Source of the DNA: Rhynchopus euleeides
Taxonomy: Eukaryota; Euglenozoa; Diplonemea; Diplonemida; Diplonemidae
Assembly (NCBI GenBank): GCA_963210315.1
Contig: OY723302.1
Location: forward strand, 62,001 to 126,000
Length of the DNA: 64,000 bases
Direction: 5' to 3'
How positions within the stretch are numbered: the stretch's first letter is position 1; the number at the start of each line of letters is the position of its first letter. This document shows, in pieces, positions 43,550-53,486 of this stretch. Below the pieces are notes generated by a model. That model had not been told where the DNA came from, made no database searches, and saw only the letters and a list, made by a program, of their open reading frames with translations. The position numbers and the translations under genes were made by a program.

Positions 43550-45571
43550 TCACAGCTCCTCAAACCACTGCCACCACAGTTCGTGCCCTGCGTGTTTCAT
43601 GCGGTCGAGCGTTTCCTGTTCCAGCACCTTGAGGTGCTCGGGCAGGCGCCGGCACAGCGCGAGGATGAGGGAGTGCGTGGCAGATGCAGGCTCCACAGAG
43701 TTCTCCTCCATCAATTCAATAACGCGCGACACATGCTTGCTGAGCAGGTCGTTGTTAAACCCCTTCGCCTCGCTGCTCCCCTGCGACTGCGTCTCACGCA
43801 CCAGCTCGTCGTAGCAGATCTGCAGCAGCGCGTCGTATGTGTGGTGGGTGTTCGTCAGGTTGTGCAACCGGTCCTCCCAGCGTGCTGCCATATCCGGAAC
43901 ATCGCCCTTCGTCACTGTGACGATCTGCCCACGCGCCAGGTCGAAGTAGATCCCGTCCGTGTTGCGCTCCACCCCCGTGCTCTCCTTCCACCTCTCCTCG
44001 AGGTACTTCTTCTCACTCTCGAACAGCATCATCGACTCCTCCGTGTCGGTCCTGCGGTTGTCCTTCATCTCCCACGGCTTGGAGCGGATGTACATCCCCA
44101 TGAACTCCTCGTCCACACCTGAGTCGGTGTACTTCAGAACAGGGTGGTGTGCGAGGTGGGGCTTGAACGTGGCAAGCTCCCTGCTCCTGCCCTGGGGCCG
44201 CCTCGCCCGGACGATGGCCTCCTTGGTGGGGCTCTCGAGGCCAAGCCCCAGGGCACCCACGTCGCGCCGCACCCACATGACAAGGCTGTCGAAGGTGCGC
44301 ACGTTGTTCTGGATCATCGTCACGAGCTGCGTGCGCATATTTCTCTCAGGCGCGCTGGAGGATATGGAGAGCAGCACGTTGTTGAGCTCGGAGGAGGGCC
44401 ACAGGCAGCACCTGTCGAACGCGAGGTGCGCAATCTGATACACCTGCTCCCAGCAGCTGGTGGCGGTGCCCCGCTCGATGATACGCTCCACACACGCAGA
44501 GAAGACACGCCGCACATCCTCATCCCGCCGCGCTGCCTCGCGCCGCTGCAGGATGGCACCACCTGCACGGTTCAACAGGCGCCGCCGCATCGTGATGCGG
44601 CTGTCCCTGCGGCTATCGCTGGGCCCCCCTTCGATAAGGCCTGCCTGGTTGCTGAACTCCGTCAGGTCGAAGTGCAGGCCGCCGCGCGACCGCATCGCAC
44701 TGATCAGCGACAGCGGCTGATAATACGACAGCCCGATCCGCGCAGACTCGGGCGAAAGGTTGCAGCGCTGCGTGAGGGGCAGGGAGCGGTCATCCTCGAT
44801 GTAGCACCCGACGACAACATCCTCCGTGTGGTTGCCGTGCTCGCTCAGCTGGATGGGCAGCGACAGCTCTGCAGTGATCTCAGGCCGGAGAGGGGCGATC
44901 TGGTCAGGCTCGTAGATGCGAAGCTGCCGCATCGCCAGCAGCGACGACCGGAACCGCTTCATCACCTCCTCCAGCTGCTTCTGCCCCACGGCAGGGTCGA
45001 TGCGGAAGCTGTCGGAAGCAGAGCCGATGCGGTGGAGGTGCTCGCAGCACAGGGTGTTGTAGGCGCTGATGAGGTGCTGCCGGATCTCGCAGATCAGATC
45101 CCGGGCCTCTCGCAGGTCGTCGCGCACCAGGATGCGCGCCTCCCACAGGGGCACCTTGCGCTGGGGGATGGCCTTGCCGTCCTTCGTGGTGCGCGGCACG
45201 GACCCCGTCACCACCTCCGCAGGCTTGAGATCCGTCACGAAGGGGTTCCGCTCCGCCAGCGTCTCCACGCTGGAGCCCACGAGGTCCAGCATCAGCTGCA
45301 GCGTCTCCGCCTTCTCGCTGTCTGCCCTGCGCTCCTCAGCCTCCACAGCCCGGAGGGAGTCCGGCGTCAGGCGGCGCTTCTGCGCATCCTCGCCGCCCTT
45401 CTCCAGCGCCTCCTGGTGGGCGTCGAGCTGGCGTGTGGCGGAGATGCGCTCCTGCTCCAGGCGGAGGAAGGCCTCGCACAGAGTGCCGAAGGCCTCCATC
45501 TGCCCCTCTGGCACCGCACCCGCAATGGTCTGCAGGATGTCGTAGCCTTCGGTGGAGTCGTCGCGGCGCAT
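43550..45571 (-). CDS. unrecognised 673-residue protein
   Basis: Single exon. I chose the ATG at 45569-45571: it is the first ATG after CACCCGCAG, an acceptor-like AG 9 nt upstream. The protein is hydrophilic with no signal peptide or membrane helix. Residues 35-95 are a charged coiled coil (FLRLEQERISATRQLD, EAEERRADSEKAETLQ). The middle contains RMRRR-type basic stretches (DSRITMRRRLLNR, LQRREAARRDED). The C-terminal third is helical (HTYDALLQICYDELV, NDLLSKHVSRVIELM). High GC at third codon positions and a clean open frame support it as real. No family recognised. Helical-repeat character and its place next to a PPR-like gene leave an organelle RNA or ribosome role possible, but unproven. 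Confidence 0.8.
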   Translation of the reverse strand: MRRDDSTEGYDILQTIAGAVPEGQMEAFGTLCEAFLRLEQERISATRQLDAHQEALEKGGEDAQKRRLTPDSLRAVEAEERRADSEKAETLQLMLDLVGSSVETLAERNPFVTDLKPAEVVTGSVPRTTKDGKAIPQRKVPLWEARILVRDDLREARDLICEIRQHLISAYNTLCCEHLHRIGSASDSFRIDPAVGQKQLEEVMKRFRSSLLAMRQLRIYEPDQIAPLRPEITAELSLPIQLSEHGNHTEDVVVGCYIEDDRSLPLTQRCNLSPESARIGLSYYQPLSLISAMRSRGGLHFDLTEFSNQAGLIEGGPSDSRRDSRITMRRRLLNRAGGAILQRREAARRDEDVRRVFSACVERIIERGTATSCWEQVYQIAHLAFDRCCLWPSSELNNVLLSISSSAPERNMRTQLVTMIQNNVRTFDSLVMWVRRDVGALGLGLESPTKEAIVRARRPQGRSRELATFKPHLAHHPVLKYTDSGVDEEFMGMYIRSKPWEMKDNRRTDTEESMMLFESEKKYLEERWKESTGVERNTDGIYFDLARGQIVTVTKGDVPDMAARWEDRLHNLTNTHHTYDALLQICYDELVRETQSQGSSEAKGFNNDLLSKHVSRVIELMEENSVEPASATHSLILALCRRLPEHLKVLEQETLDRMKHAGHELWWQWFEEL

Positions 45572-45590
45572 CACAGATTTCTGCGGGTGG
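45572..45590 (-). other. AG acceptor-like site before the 673-residue gene
   Basis: The minus strand reads C-rich sequence ending CCACCCGCAG at about 45581, then 9 nt, then ATG. It is a candidate splice or trans-splice acceptor. Confidence 0.45.
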
Positions 45591-45721
45591 CGGGGTGTGG
45601 GGGTGGGGTTTGGGAGAGGAGGGCCTCAAAGAGGCAGGAGCTTGGCGTGGGGGTGGCAGTTTGGATGCCGGGGGCAAAGGGCTGTGGAGCGTGCGGACAA
45701 TGGCAAGCAGTTAACACCTTC

Positions 45722-48700
45722 TCAGTCCCGAGGGCATACGTCTGGTGTGCTCTTGAAGGAGGACAGGAATGACTGCACCGTGTCGACAGGGAGATCAGCG
45801 ACATTCATCAGCGCCTTGCGCATCGCTGCTGTGAGCCGTGCTGAGGGGTCCACCTCGAGGGCACGTGACACCTCCTCGCAGTACTCGTAGCACAGGTTGT
45901 GCAGCTGTGGGTGTGGGTGTGGGTCGGGAGGTCCAGTGGGCCCAGGACCCCAGGCACGCACCCTGACTGCATGACAACATTGCACAGGCCGGGGTTGCCC
46001 ATCCACAGCGGCCCGTCTGCCTTCTGATACATGTGCCAAACCTGCAAGCAGCGATGCATACCGTGGTGCGGAGGAGATCCAGTGTGTTGATGTCTGCCTT
46101 GGCCCCATTCTCTGACAGCTCCTGGTACAGTGTCCAGGGCACCTGCAGGTGTGAGGTGTGGGTGTAGAGCAGGCCCAGCAAGGGCAACTGCACTGTAGCA
46201 GGCCCTGGAGCAGAGGCTCGCCCGGCAGGCTACTGTGGGAGGGGGTAGGGCGCGGCGCCGTCCAACAGCAGCTCCAAACAACATCAGGACGAGGAACTAC
46301 AGGGCCTGCGCAGTCAGAACCGGGAGCTTCAGCAACGGTTGGCCGCTCAACAACGACAGCTGAACAGCCCCTATCGCCCGCCGAAAAAATCCCCTCCCCC
46401 AGCCTGGTACACGAAGGCCGTGCGGGAGCTGGAGGGCAGCTGGAGGGGCAGGGCGTGGCACGCCCGCGTGCATGGGGAGCTGCGCATCCTGCGGAAGGAC
46501 GCAGGGAGCGGCCTCGGGGAAGAGAGCCGCAAAATGCGAGGTTACTCCCACACAACATGATTCGGTTCGACCTTCCTCGAAGCCTGTGACGCGGGGCAGG
46601 CGTAACCGGGCTAGGCTAAGGAAGAATGCCCCAAGTGGTGCGAGTGCATCAGGTGCCTCGCAAGGTACAGGCGCATCGTCGCAAAGGCAGAGCCCAGCGG
46701 CCCAGCGGAGGTGCAGGGGCTGGAGGACAGGGGAGATTTTGTCCATAGACTCGGACATGGATTGCTCGCTGAGGAGGGTGTAGTTGACTGGGATCTGTCC
46801 GGGAGGAGCGCGAGGAAGCAGCATATTGAGCCTGCGGCGGCACTCGTGTCTAAAGACGATCCCATCCTGTCGAAACTCCATCAACAATGCGTGGCAGACG
46901 GCGACCTGGGGGAGATCACATCGCAGCTGCACGACGAGGTGCGGAAAGGCTGGTTCCAGGGCCCCTTTCCTGGCGAAGCGCAGGGGGGCCGCAGCAGCAG
47001 CTGCCCCACCTCCAGGCGCATCCAAGGCTTCAGACGGGCCAAAGCCTGGCACGCCGTCAGGGGTCACGGAGTACGCACGCCGACAGTTCCTGCGGCTGCT
47101 GTTGCCTGGCAGCACACAACACGCCCGTAACCGGCACCTTGCGCAGAAACAACACAAGACGGACGTTGGTGAAGTAATACAACCAGCGCTGCAATGCAAC
47201 ACCTGGCATGCATACCTTACGGCCAGCCCCGCTGCGGTGCTCTCTGTAGCGCTGGGCGAATGCCAGCAGCAGGTTCATGAAGGTGGTGGTCACAGGGATG
47301 TCACGCACCTTCAGCTCCAGGTAGTAGGGAAGCGCATCCGCAAAGCCAAGGCAATTCCGGATCTGTGGTGGGTGTGTGTTGTGTGGCCACACCCTCCAAA
47401 GCACTGGGGTCGGTTTGCGGCGTGCAGAACCAGCAATTTAAACACAGCAGTGCTGAAGCCCCCCCCCCCCCCCCCAATGCTGAGAATAAGGCCAAGTCCC
47501 AAGTCCCGAGTCCCGAGCCCCAAATCCGTGGCTGGTCTTCACCCTTACAATAGCCCCTTTTCACTTGAGGTGGGGCCAGAAAAACTTTTTTGCAACCAAC
47601 GAAACTCAGCTCCCAGATTAAAATGACCCCACCACAGTTCGGAGAATATCCGGAAATCCCAACTCCGAAATCCAATTTTGGGGCCCCTGGGGGTCCGACC
47701 AAGACCCCAGGGACCAAGGGGGCGACCCGCAGTGGGACCCACTCAGACCACTGGCATGGCCAAAGTCCTGGACCAGGTCAGGGCCTGGGTGGAGCTCAGC
47801 TTGTGCAAGTTGGGTTCTGTCCTGATCAGGATCGAGGTCCTGGTCTGGTGGGTGACTTAGTCATGAGGTCCCGAGGGTCTGACCCGGTCAGTGTGACCAC
47901 TGGAGTCACCTCCAGCCTGGCAACATCATTTCAGGGGTGATGGCAGGCGCCGCATGGCCGAAATGACCCCATCACGATCTGCACGGGCTCCAAACATGCA
48001 AATGAACCGGGTTTCCGGTCGCCTCACGCCACCCCCTCCCGTACCATGTCCCAAGTCCGACTGAGAATAACCAAGTCCCAAGTCCCAAGTCCCGGACCCC
48101 CAAACCTTATTCTCAGCAGTGCCCCCCCCCCCCCCACCATCCAAAACCCGCGGAAGCGAGCACATCTACCAACACCCGCCCCACAACCACCCACAGGGGG
48201 CACTGGCCGTCATCCCATCAGGAGTATCGATTGTGTATCGTAGGCTGGGCGCATGTTCCCATGCCAAGAGTCTAGCTCGGAAGGTATCAGTGTCAGTATA
48301 TAAGTGTCATCATGTCAAGGGGCGTGGGCCGTGGAGCTGGGGAGTGGCACCGCATGTCCTACCGCATGCCCTGCGTCCAGACAGCGTGCCCTTTTGCTCT
48401 GCAGGTGCTGAACTGGAGAAAGGGTGAAACCCTGCCCTTCCAAGCTACCAAGCATGTTGCAGATTTGATGCTGGGAATAAGGAACCCCGCCCACACACCC
48501 ACACCCAGGCCTGGCGGGTTGGCAGGTGGATCGCCAGCACCAAAAAAAAATCCACTGCAACCGGGCGGATGATTTGGGGGAAGGGCAACGCAGCGACAGG
48601 CGGGTGTTCTTCGAAAGCTGGACACCCCGTCAACCCACCCCAGAACAGAAAGACGGGCGCCGCGGCACCTCCTGCATACGATGTCGGCGTAGTCATCTGC

Positions 48701-48904
48701 GAGGTTGCGCTTCGAGAAGTCGTGCTGTGCGTTGGGGTCCATCTCCCACGGCTCCTCACCCACCTTCCACTTGCGGGGCATCCACATACGCCGCATCACG
48801 ACACGATGCAGACTCGGGTCGATGACCTGACGTGGGTCCACCTTGTACTTCGGGTTGTACACCGCCTGCGGGAGGGCGGCCCGCACGCATCTTGTGTGAT
48901 GCAT
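45722..48904 (-). CDS. PPR-like helical-repeat protein, spliced
   Basis: Exons I can support are 48904-48680 (75 residues), 47362-47216 (49), 46142-46062 (27) and 45904-45722 (60 plus stop), all phase 0, with GTATGC donors and CAG acceptors. The join gives 211 residues: MHHTRCVRAALPQAVYNPKY ... DDYADI, IRNCLGFADALPYYLELKV..., VPWTLYQELSENGAKADINT, LHNLCYEYCEEVSRALEVDP. The span TTFMNLLLAFAQ ... VPWTLYQELSENGAKADINT has the spacing of a pentatricopeptide repeat, and the basic N-terminus (MRRMWMPRKWK) suits an organelle RNA-binding or mitoribosomal protein (inference). Between exons 3 and 4 lies coding-like VWHMYQKADGPLWMGNP in frame only if a 20-nt segment (46042-46061) is removed. The first intron (about 1.3 kb) holds a transposon, and the second (about 1.07 kb) holds coding-like plus-strand sequence. 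Confidence 0.65.
46270..46560 (+). pseudogene. coding-like fragment on the opposite strand inside an intron
   Basis: The plus frame from 46270 reads SSKQHQDEELQGLRSQNREL, then a coiled-coil run and AWYTKAVRELEGSWRGRAWH ... GELRILRKDAGSG before a stop. Third codon positions are GC-rich as in the genes. There is no start codon or full ORF. Another coding-like plus stretch follows at about 46670-47060 (KDDPILSKLHQQCVADGDLG). Probably remnants of an inserted gene or retroelement, or exons of a nested gene. Confidence 0.35.
47478..48118. mobile_element. 641-bp inverted-repeat element inside an intron
   Basis: The ends TGCTGAGAATAAGG are exact inverted repeats (47478-47491 and 48105-48118). Next to each are AAGTCCCAAGTCCC repeats; a second partial end (ACTGAGAATAACCAAGTCCC) lies near 48059. 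Both flanks are C runs next to AGCAGTGC. The element sits wholly inside the first intron of the PPR-like gene. It has no coding sequence. No clear target duplication. Confidence 0.75.
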
Positions 48905-49806
48905 CGTCCCCCCCTTCCTGCGTGCGTATGTTGGGGGTGAGCGCTGTGTGGCGGCGGCATGGCAGCGTTAACACAATGGGGGCAAACCAAGGGAGAGGCA
49001 GCAGGAAGGGTGCGAGGGGGTGGGGGGACATCTTTCAGGAACCCCCCCCTCCTGTTAGACCCGGGCATAACTGGACAAAGAGCAGCCGCGCGAATGCCTT
49101 TCGGTGACACGTTATGCAGCAGCGGCAGTGGGCTGCCTGGGCCTCTTGCTGCCAACGCATACACCACATGGGTCTTCTCAGAGTGGTGCAGAGCCCGCCC
49201 TGCTCTTGACACGACCCCCCACTGTACACCCACCCTGTGCACACGTTGATCTGTTTTGTTCAATGGAGGTTGCACCACGAGCAAACTCTGATGCAGCCGC
49301 GACTGTGCATACACACACCCACTGACCCACCTCTGCCCCCTCGTGGCGTGGCGCTGTCTGCTCTCACAAGTGTTGTGGGGCAGCAGTAGAGGCAATGGAG
49401 AGTCCTGCACGGCTTCCCCTCACACACACAGAGGGTTTTGACTGCAACGCGGTCAGATCAAAGAATGCCTTTAAAAGTTCTGACACACTCACACACACAC
49501 ACGCCCCACACATGCTGTACTATCAATAATGGCTCTATCTATCGGGCGGAGGTGGGGGGGAAAGGGATGGGGTGCATGTTCGATCCGGAGGCGAGGCGGG
49601 ATGGAGGGGGCGAGGATATATTGTGGATGGATACACATCATGTGTCTGTGGAGTGTGTTGCCACGCAATAAAGAATAAAGGGGGCGCGCGGGACGCCAAA
49701 GATACACCACCGCCTTGTGAAGTGGGTGGGTGGGGGGGCAGGAAGAGAAACGGGGATGGAACCGATTTCCCTCCGCATCTCCGCGTGTATCCATCCCTCC
49801 CTCCCC
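48905..49806. other. intergenic, no supported gene
   Basis: Upstream flank of the PPR-like gene and 3' flank of the WW gene. Short (CA)n near 49490-49502. No gene seen. Confidence 0.55.
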
Positions 49807-50406
49807 TCACACCCCCTCCCGCGCAACCCCATCCTCGACGGGGCGCTGCCACTGCTTGAGCCCTGTGAAGTGTTCGTAGTAGACATCCCCCTCAACAGAC
49901 TCGCACTGCTGCCACCCGGCACGCAGGGGCAGCGACAGGTAGTCGACTGCCGGCTCGGGGCCGTACTTCCGCCTCAGGGCTGCAAACACCTCCTCCTCCT
50001 GCAGCAGGGCACTGCGCACGGTGGGCATCACGCTGGGCAGCTTCTCTGGGCGATAGTGCTGGAAGAAGTTGATGAGTCGCGCACGATAGGCCAGAACGGC
50101 AGTGCTGCTGCCGCTGGCCGGCGGGGCCTGCTGCTGATGCGGCTGCGTGTGGGACGCCAGCGACGCGCTGCTGTTTGCCGACACTAACTGCGTCGACCCG
50201 TCGCTCAGTGAGCCCGACTCGACGGACCGCATCCCGTCCGACGGCAGCAGGCTGAGGCTCCCCTCCACTGTCTGGGCTGCCTTCTCGGCACGCACCCCGC
50301 ACCAGATGGGCTCCGGCACAGGCATGCCCACCAGGGGCGACTCGGCCTGCGTGGGCCGCACCGCCACCTGCAGAGGCGGTGCGGCAGGGGGTGTGGCGGC
50401 AGGGGC

Positions 50407-50442
<36 letters not shown>

Positions 50443-52467
50443 CGCACCGGTGGGGCCAGCCGCCTGCTTCAGGAGCAGCGCCTTGGCTGCGGCGAACTCC
50501 TCCTGCGTGATGGACCTGCGCCTGCGCAGCTCCACGAGGTGCTGCAGGTTGAGCACCAGCCCCGGCACGGGCACCGCCCCCCCGGACGATGCGGACGGCG
50601 TCACGACGCTGGCCCAGCCATTGCCCGTGCTGTCCTGCGAAGGGGGAGGAGCGGGTTGCGCCGCATCCGACACAGGTTGCTGCTGCTGCTCCCTGCTGGT
50701 GGCCTGCACGGTCTGCACGGTCTTCTCCGCATGACGCGCCTCGGAAGCAGGCCCCGTGACACAGCTCACCATCCCGGGCTGCGACGGTTGTGACGGCAGC
50801 CCGCGGAACGCACTGCTGTGCCTCGACCCCTGCCGTGCCCCCAGGATGCTGCTCGTGTCCGACGCAGGCTGCACCGACACGAGGGGCGCCTCCGACCGCA
50901 TGCCGGATGCGAGCGGGGGACGCGGCGCCTCCGCCACCGGCACAGCCCTGCTGGACGACTGCGCGCTGGCAACAGACACAAACCTGCCCTGCGACGCACC
51001 CAGCAGCGTGATCCCCCCCGTGCAGCTCAGCATGCTGCCGGAGGCTGCCCACGCGTCCTCCCCGCTGCTGGCAGGGCCTCCGCCCTGCGGCAGCACCGCT
51101 GCCGCCCCTGCCGCAGGCGCTCCCTGCGGCACGCCTGCACTGGAGGGCGCGAACAGGCCTGCCGTGGACGCCCTGCGCTCCGATTCTGACGCCGTCCCGA
51201 CGGACCCCATCGAGGTGGCGTGGTCCGCAGGCCCCGACACCACTGACACGAGGGGCGGCTCCGACCGCATGCCAGAGGCAGGCAGGGGCGGTGCTCCCTT
51301 GTCGGACGTGGGGCTGCACAGCGGCGTGTGCGGTGCTGCGGTCCGCACTTGCCCAGCGCCTGCGGCGCCGGTATCGCTGCCGAGGGCTAGCGGTGGCGGT
51401 GTCGCAGGGCTGGTCCTGCTGCGCGGGCGGCTGCGCCGCAGCGCCTCCGACGGCGTGTCGGGGTCGAACGACGGCAGGCAGCTGTGGAACGCAGGGGCGC
51501 TGCCGCTGCCACTCAGCACCCCAACTGTGGGCTCTGTGGGCAGAAGCGCGACGGCGGGCGGGCTGCTGGCGTGGGAGTCTGGGGTGCGGTGGTAGTGGTG
51601 GTGGTGGCTGCCACCCCCGTCAACGTGCTGGCCCTCAGCACCCCACGCAGCCTCGTCGCGCAGCACAGGGGTGGCCGACGTGGGGTAGTCGGGGGACAGC
51701 ACAGCCGGGTGCTGCTGCTGCACCCGCTCCTGCTCCTGCCCTCGCCTGGCAGCATCCGCATCGTCTGCCAAGGCCAGAGGGTCGTCTGCTGAGGCGGGTG
51801 TGCCGCGGCTGCCTTCGGGGTCGAGGGCAGAGGCTGTGTAGGGTGTCGCCGTCATGGATATCTGGCGCGACGGGCGGCGCGACGTGGTAGCGACGCTAAG
51901 GGAGGGGCCGCGCGGCGGGGAGCGGGTGTGTGTGGTGCGGCTCGTGCCCTCCGTGCGCAGCGTGTGTGCCGCGGTGTCGGGCCCGTCTGCAGGGTGGCCT
52001 GCCGCACCTGCCTCCTGCACAGCCAGGTCGTAGTCGCGCAGCAGCGTCGTCGCATCGACAGCATACTGCTTTAGGATGTGTGCCTCGTGCAGGCCCTCCG
52101 ATGGCTGTGCACCCCACGCAACACACAGCCCAGCGTAGTCCTCAGGCGACAGGTGCTTGCCCTCTGTGGCGACCACAGCGCTGCACGCCTCCTCGTAGTT
52201 CCACCGCCCGTCGCCGTCGCGGTCCCAGTGGTGGAAGACGAACAGCGCCTTGGCTGTGTCGGTCACAGGCTGCGTCCTGCTCAGGTTGGCAGCAGACAGG
52301 CGTGTAGGCACAGGGACCAAGGGGTGATCTCCGTCCTGCGAACGGTCGGTGGGTGTCCCGGTGTGCCCCACCGCTGCTGCGGCCGTGTGCTGCGAGTCTG
52401 ACCCGGGCACCATCAGCGACAGTTCTCTCGGGATGCTCTCGAGCGACATGGAGCCAAGCCCGTCCAT
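49807..52467 (-). CDS. EF-hand / SHOCT-like / WW domain protein
   Basis: Single exon, 886 residues, ATG at 52465-52467. A canonical EF-hand loop DRDGDGRWNYEE spans 82-93 (Ca ligands D82, D84, D86, N90, E93). A long low-complexity region contains the motif SGMRSE-P/A-PLVSV at least twice. A SHOCT-like helix pair LVELRRRRSITQEEFAAAKA lies near 640-671, followed by a polyglutamine run (about 676-687). The segment LINFFQHYRPEKLPSVMPTV ... LRRKYGPEP is a motif I know from many protist proteins. A C-terminal WW domain (851-876: GWQQ, VYYEHFTG, W873, P876) should bind proline-rich ligands. Inferred role: cytoplasmic calcium-responsive scaffold. No enzyme domain. Ligand unknown; the proline-rich linker of the nearby GTPase fusion is one conceivable partner, without evidence. 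Confidence 0.85.
50408..50443 (-). repeat. CAG/CAA trinucleotide repeat coding polyglutamine
   Basis: About twelve glutamine codons, mixed CAA and CAG on the minus strand, lie between the SHOCT-like segment and the C-terminal half of the WW protein. Confidence 0.9.
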
Positions 52468-53009
52468 AGCGCCTCCCCGCCCATGCCGCCTGGTGGTGGG
52501 TGTGGTGGGAACAGGGGCGGTGGAGGTGGAAAGGAAACCAATGCAACCGGGTGGATGTAACTGCCGAATATGGTGATGTGCTCAAGTGCCCCTCTCCCTC
52601 CCCCCCGCAACCTGAGGTGTGGCAAGGCATGGCATGCAGCACAAAGCCGGAGACCCGTCGATGAAAAGCTGTTGGGGGAGGGAGGGGGGCAGGCCGACGA
52701 CTGGGCGGAACCACCGGAGCACATGCGGTGTGCGTGCAGGCAACGCTCGGGCTAGTGAGTGGGGCGAGTGCACTGCAGGGAGAGATGATCGCATGCATGT
52801 CGAGCCCGGCAGTGTCGGCATCCCTTGCTGCCAACGGATGGATAGATATCGCAACAACTCAAAGGAAGGCGTTTGTGTGTGCGCCAAACTCAAAAGGGGG
52901 GGGGGGGGAGACTGGCTGTGCAGGCAATGCACCCTGACAACCGACAATGCACTTCGGTGTGGCCCTCCTCTGAGGCGGTGTTCGGCACACGCAACCAACC
53001 CGAGGCGAA
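52468..53009. other. intergenic, no supported gene
   Basis: Flanks of two minus-strand genes, with a G run near 52896-52908. No gene seen. Confidence 0.6.
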
Positions 53010-53486
53010 TCACTTCTTAGGGTGCTTCCTGTAGGCCTCCATCTGCTGGGTGGCGGCAGCCAGCACTGCTTCGTCCCGCTCGCCTGGGAGCCGGACCTCC
53101 TCACGGATGCGGGTGAGGAGGACAGCGTTCCACTTCGCCCAGAACGGATCGCCACCAGGCTTGATGGGCCCCTTCGTCGCGGACAGCTCTGCCGCCGCGT
53201 CTGGGTGCTGCTCGAACTTCATCTTGTTGGCATGGTACATTGTGTCGACCTTCACTTCTTCCCAGTTAGTCACGGTCTTGTACTTCCGGGACTGGCCCAG
53301 CATCCACTGACGCATCCCGTCACGCTCAGCACGGATGACTTCGATGTACTTCTTGTCGAGGAACTTCTGGGCCTGGTAGTACTGCTCGCAGCTGACCCAC
53401 TCTACGCCGTCCACCACCATCGGCATCTGTGCAAAGTTGTCAGTCACCTTCACCTTCTTCCCATCGATCGTGCACGGCCCACCCAT
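53010..53486 (-). CDS. NADAR-family protein (ADP-ribose N-glycosidase-like)
   Basis: Single exon, 158 residues, ATG at 53484-53486. The fold signature is clear: DNFAQMPMVVDGVEWVSCEQ leads into YYQAQKF (equivalent of the family's E-x-YFQAQKF), then VKVDTMYHANKMKFEQHPD (family: MxxALxxKFxQHP) and GGDPFWAKWNAVLLTRIREE (family: D-x-WG ... NxLGxxLMxxR). Length is normal for a stand-alone NADAR/YbiA protein. Family members break N-glycosidic bonds in riboflavin intermediates or ADP-ribose adducts, and some reverse guanine ADP-ribosylation. The N-terminal FSNF-type motif is altered (DNFAQ) and the WG of the late motif is changed (FWAKW), so activity is not assured. It lies about 10 kb upstream, on the same strand, of the PARP-like fusion gene. 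Confidence 0.88.
   Translation of the reverse strand: MGGPCTIDGKKVKVTDNFAQMPMVVDGVEWVSCEQYYQAQKFLDKKYIEVIRAERDGMRQWMLGQSRKYKTVTNWEEVKVDTMYHANKMKFEQHPDAAAELSATKGPIKPGGDPFWAKWNAVLLTRIREEVRLPGERDEAVLAAATQQMEAYRKHPKK

Noticed and set aside
44144..45772. 542-codon plus-strand ORF
   Set aside because: Antisense shadow of the 673-residue gene; no recognisable domain.
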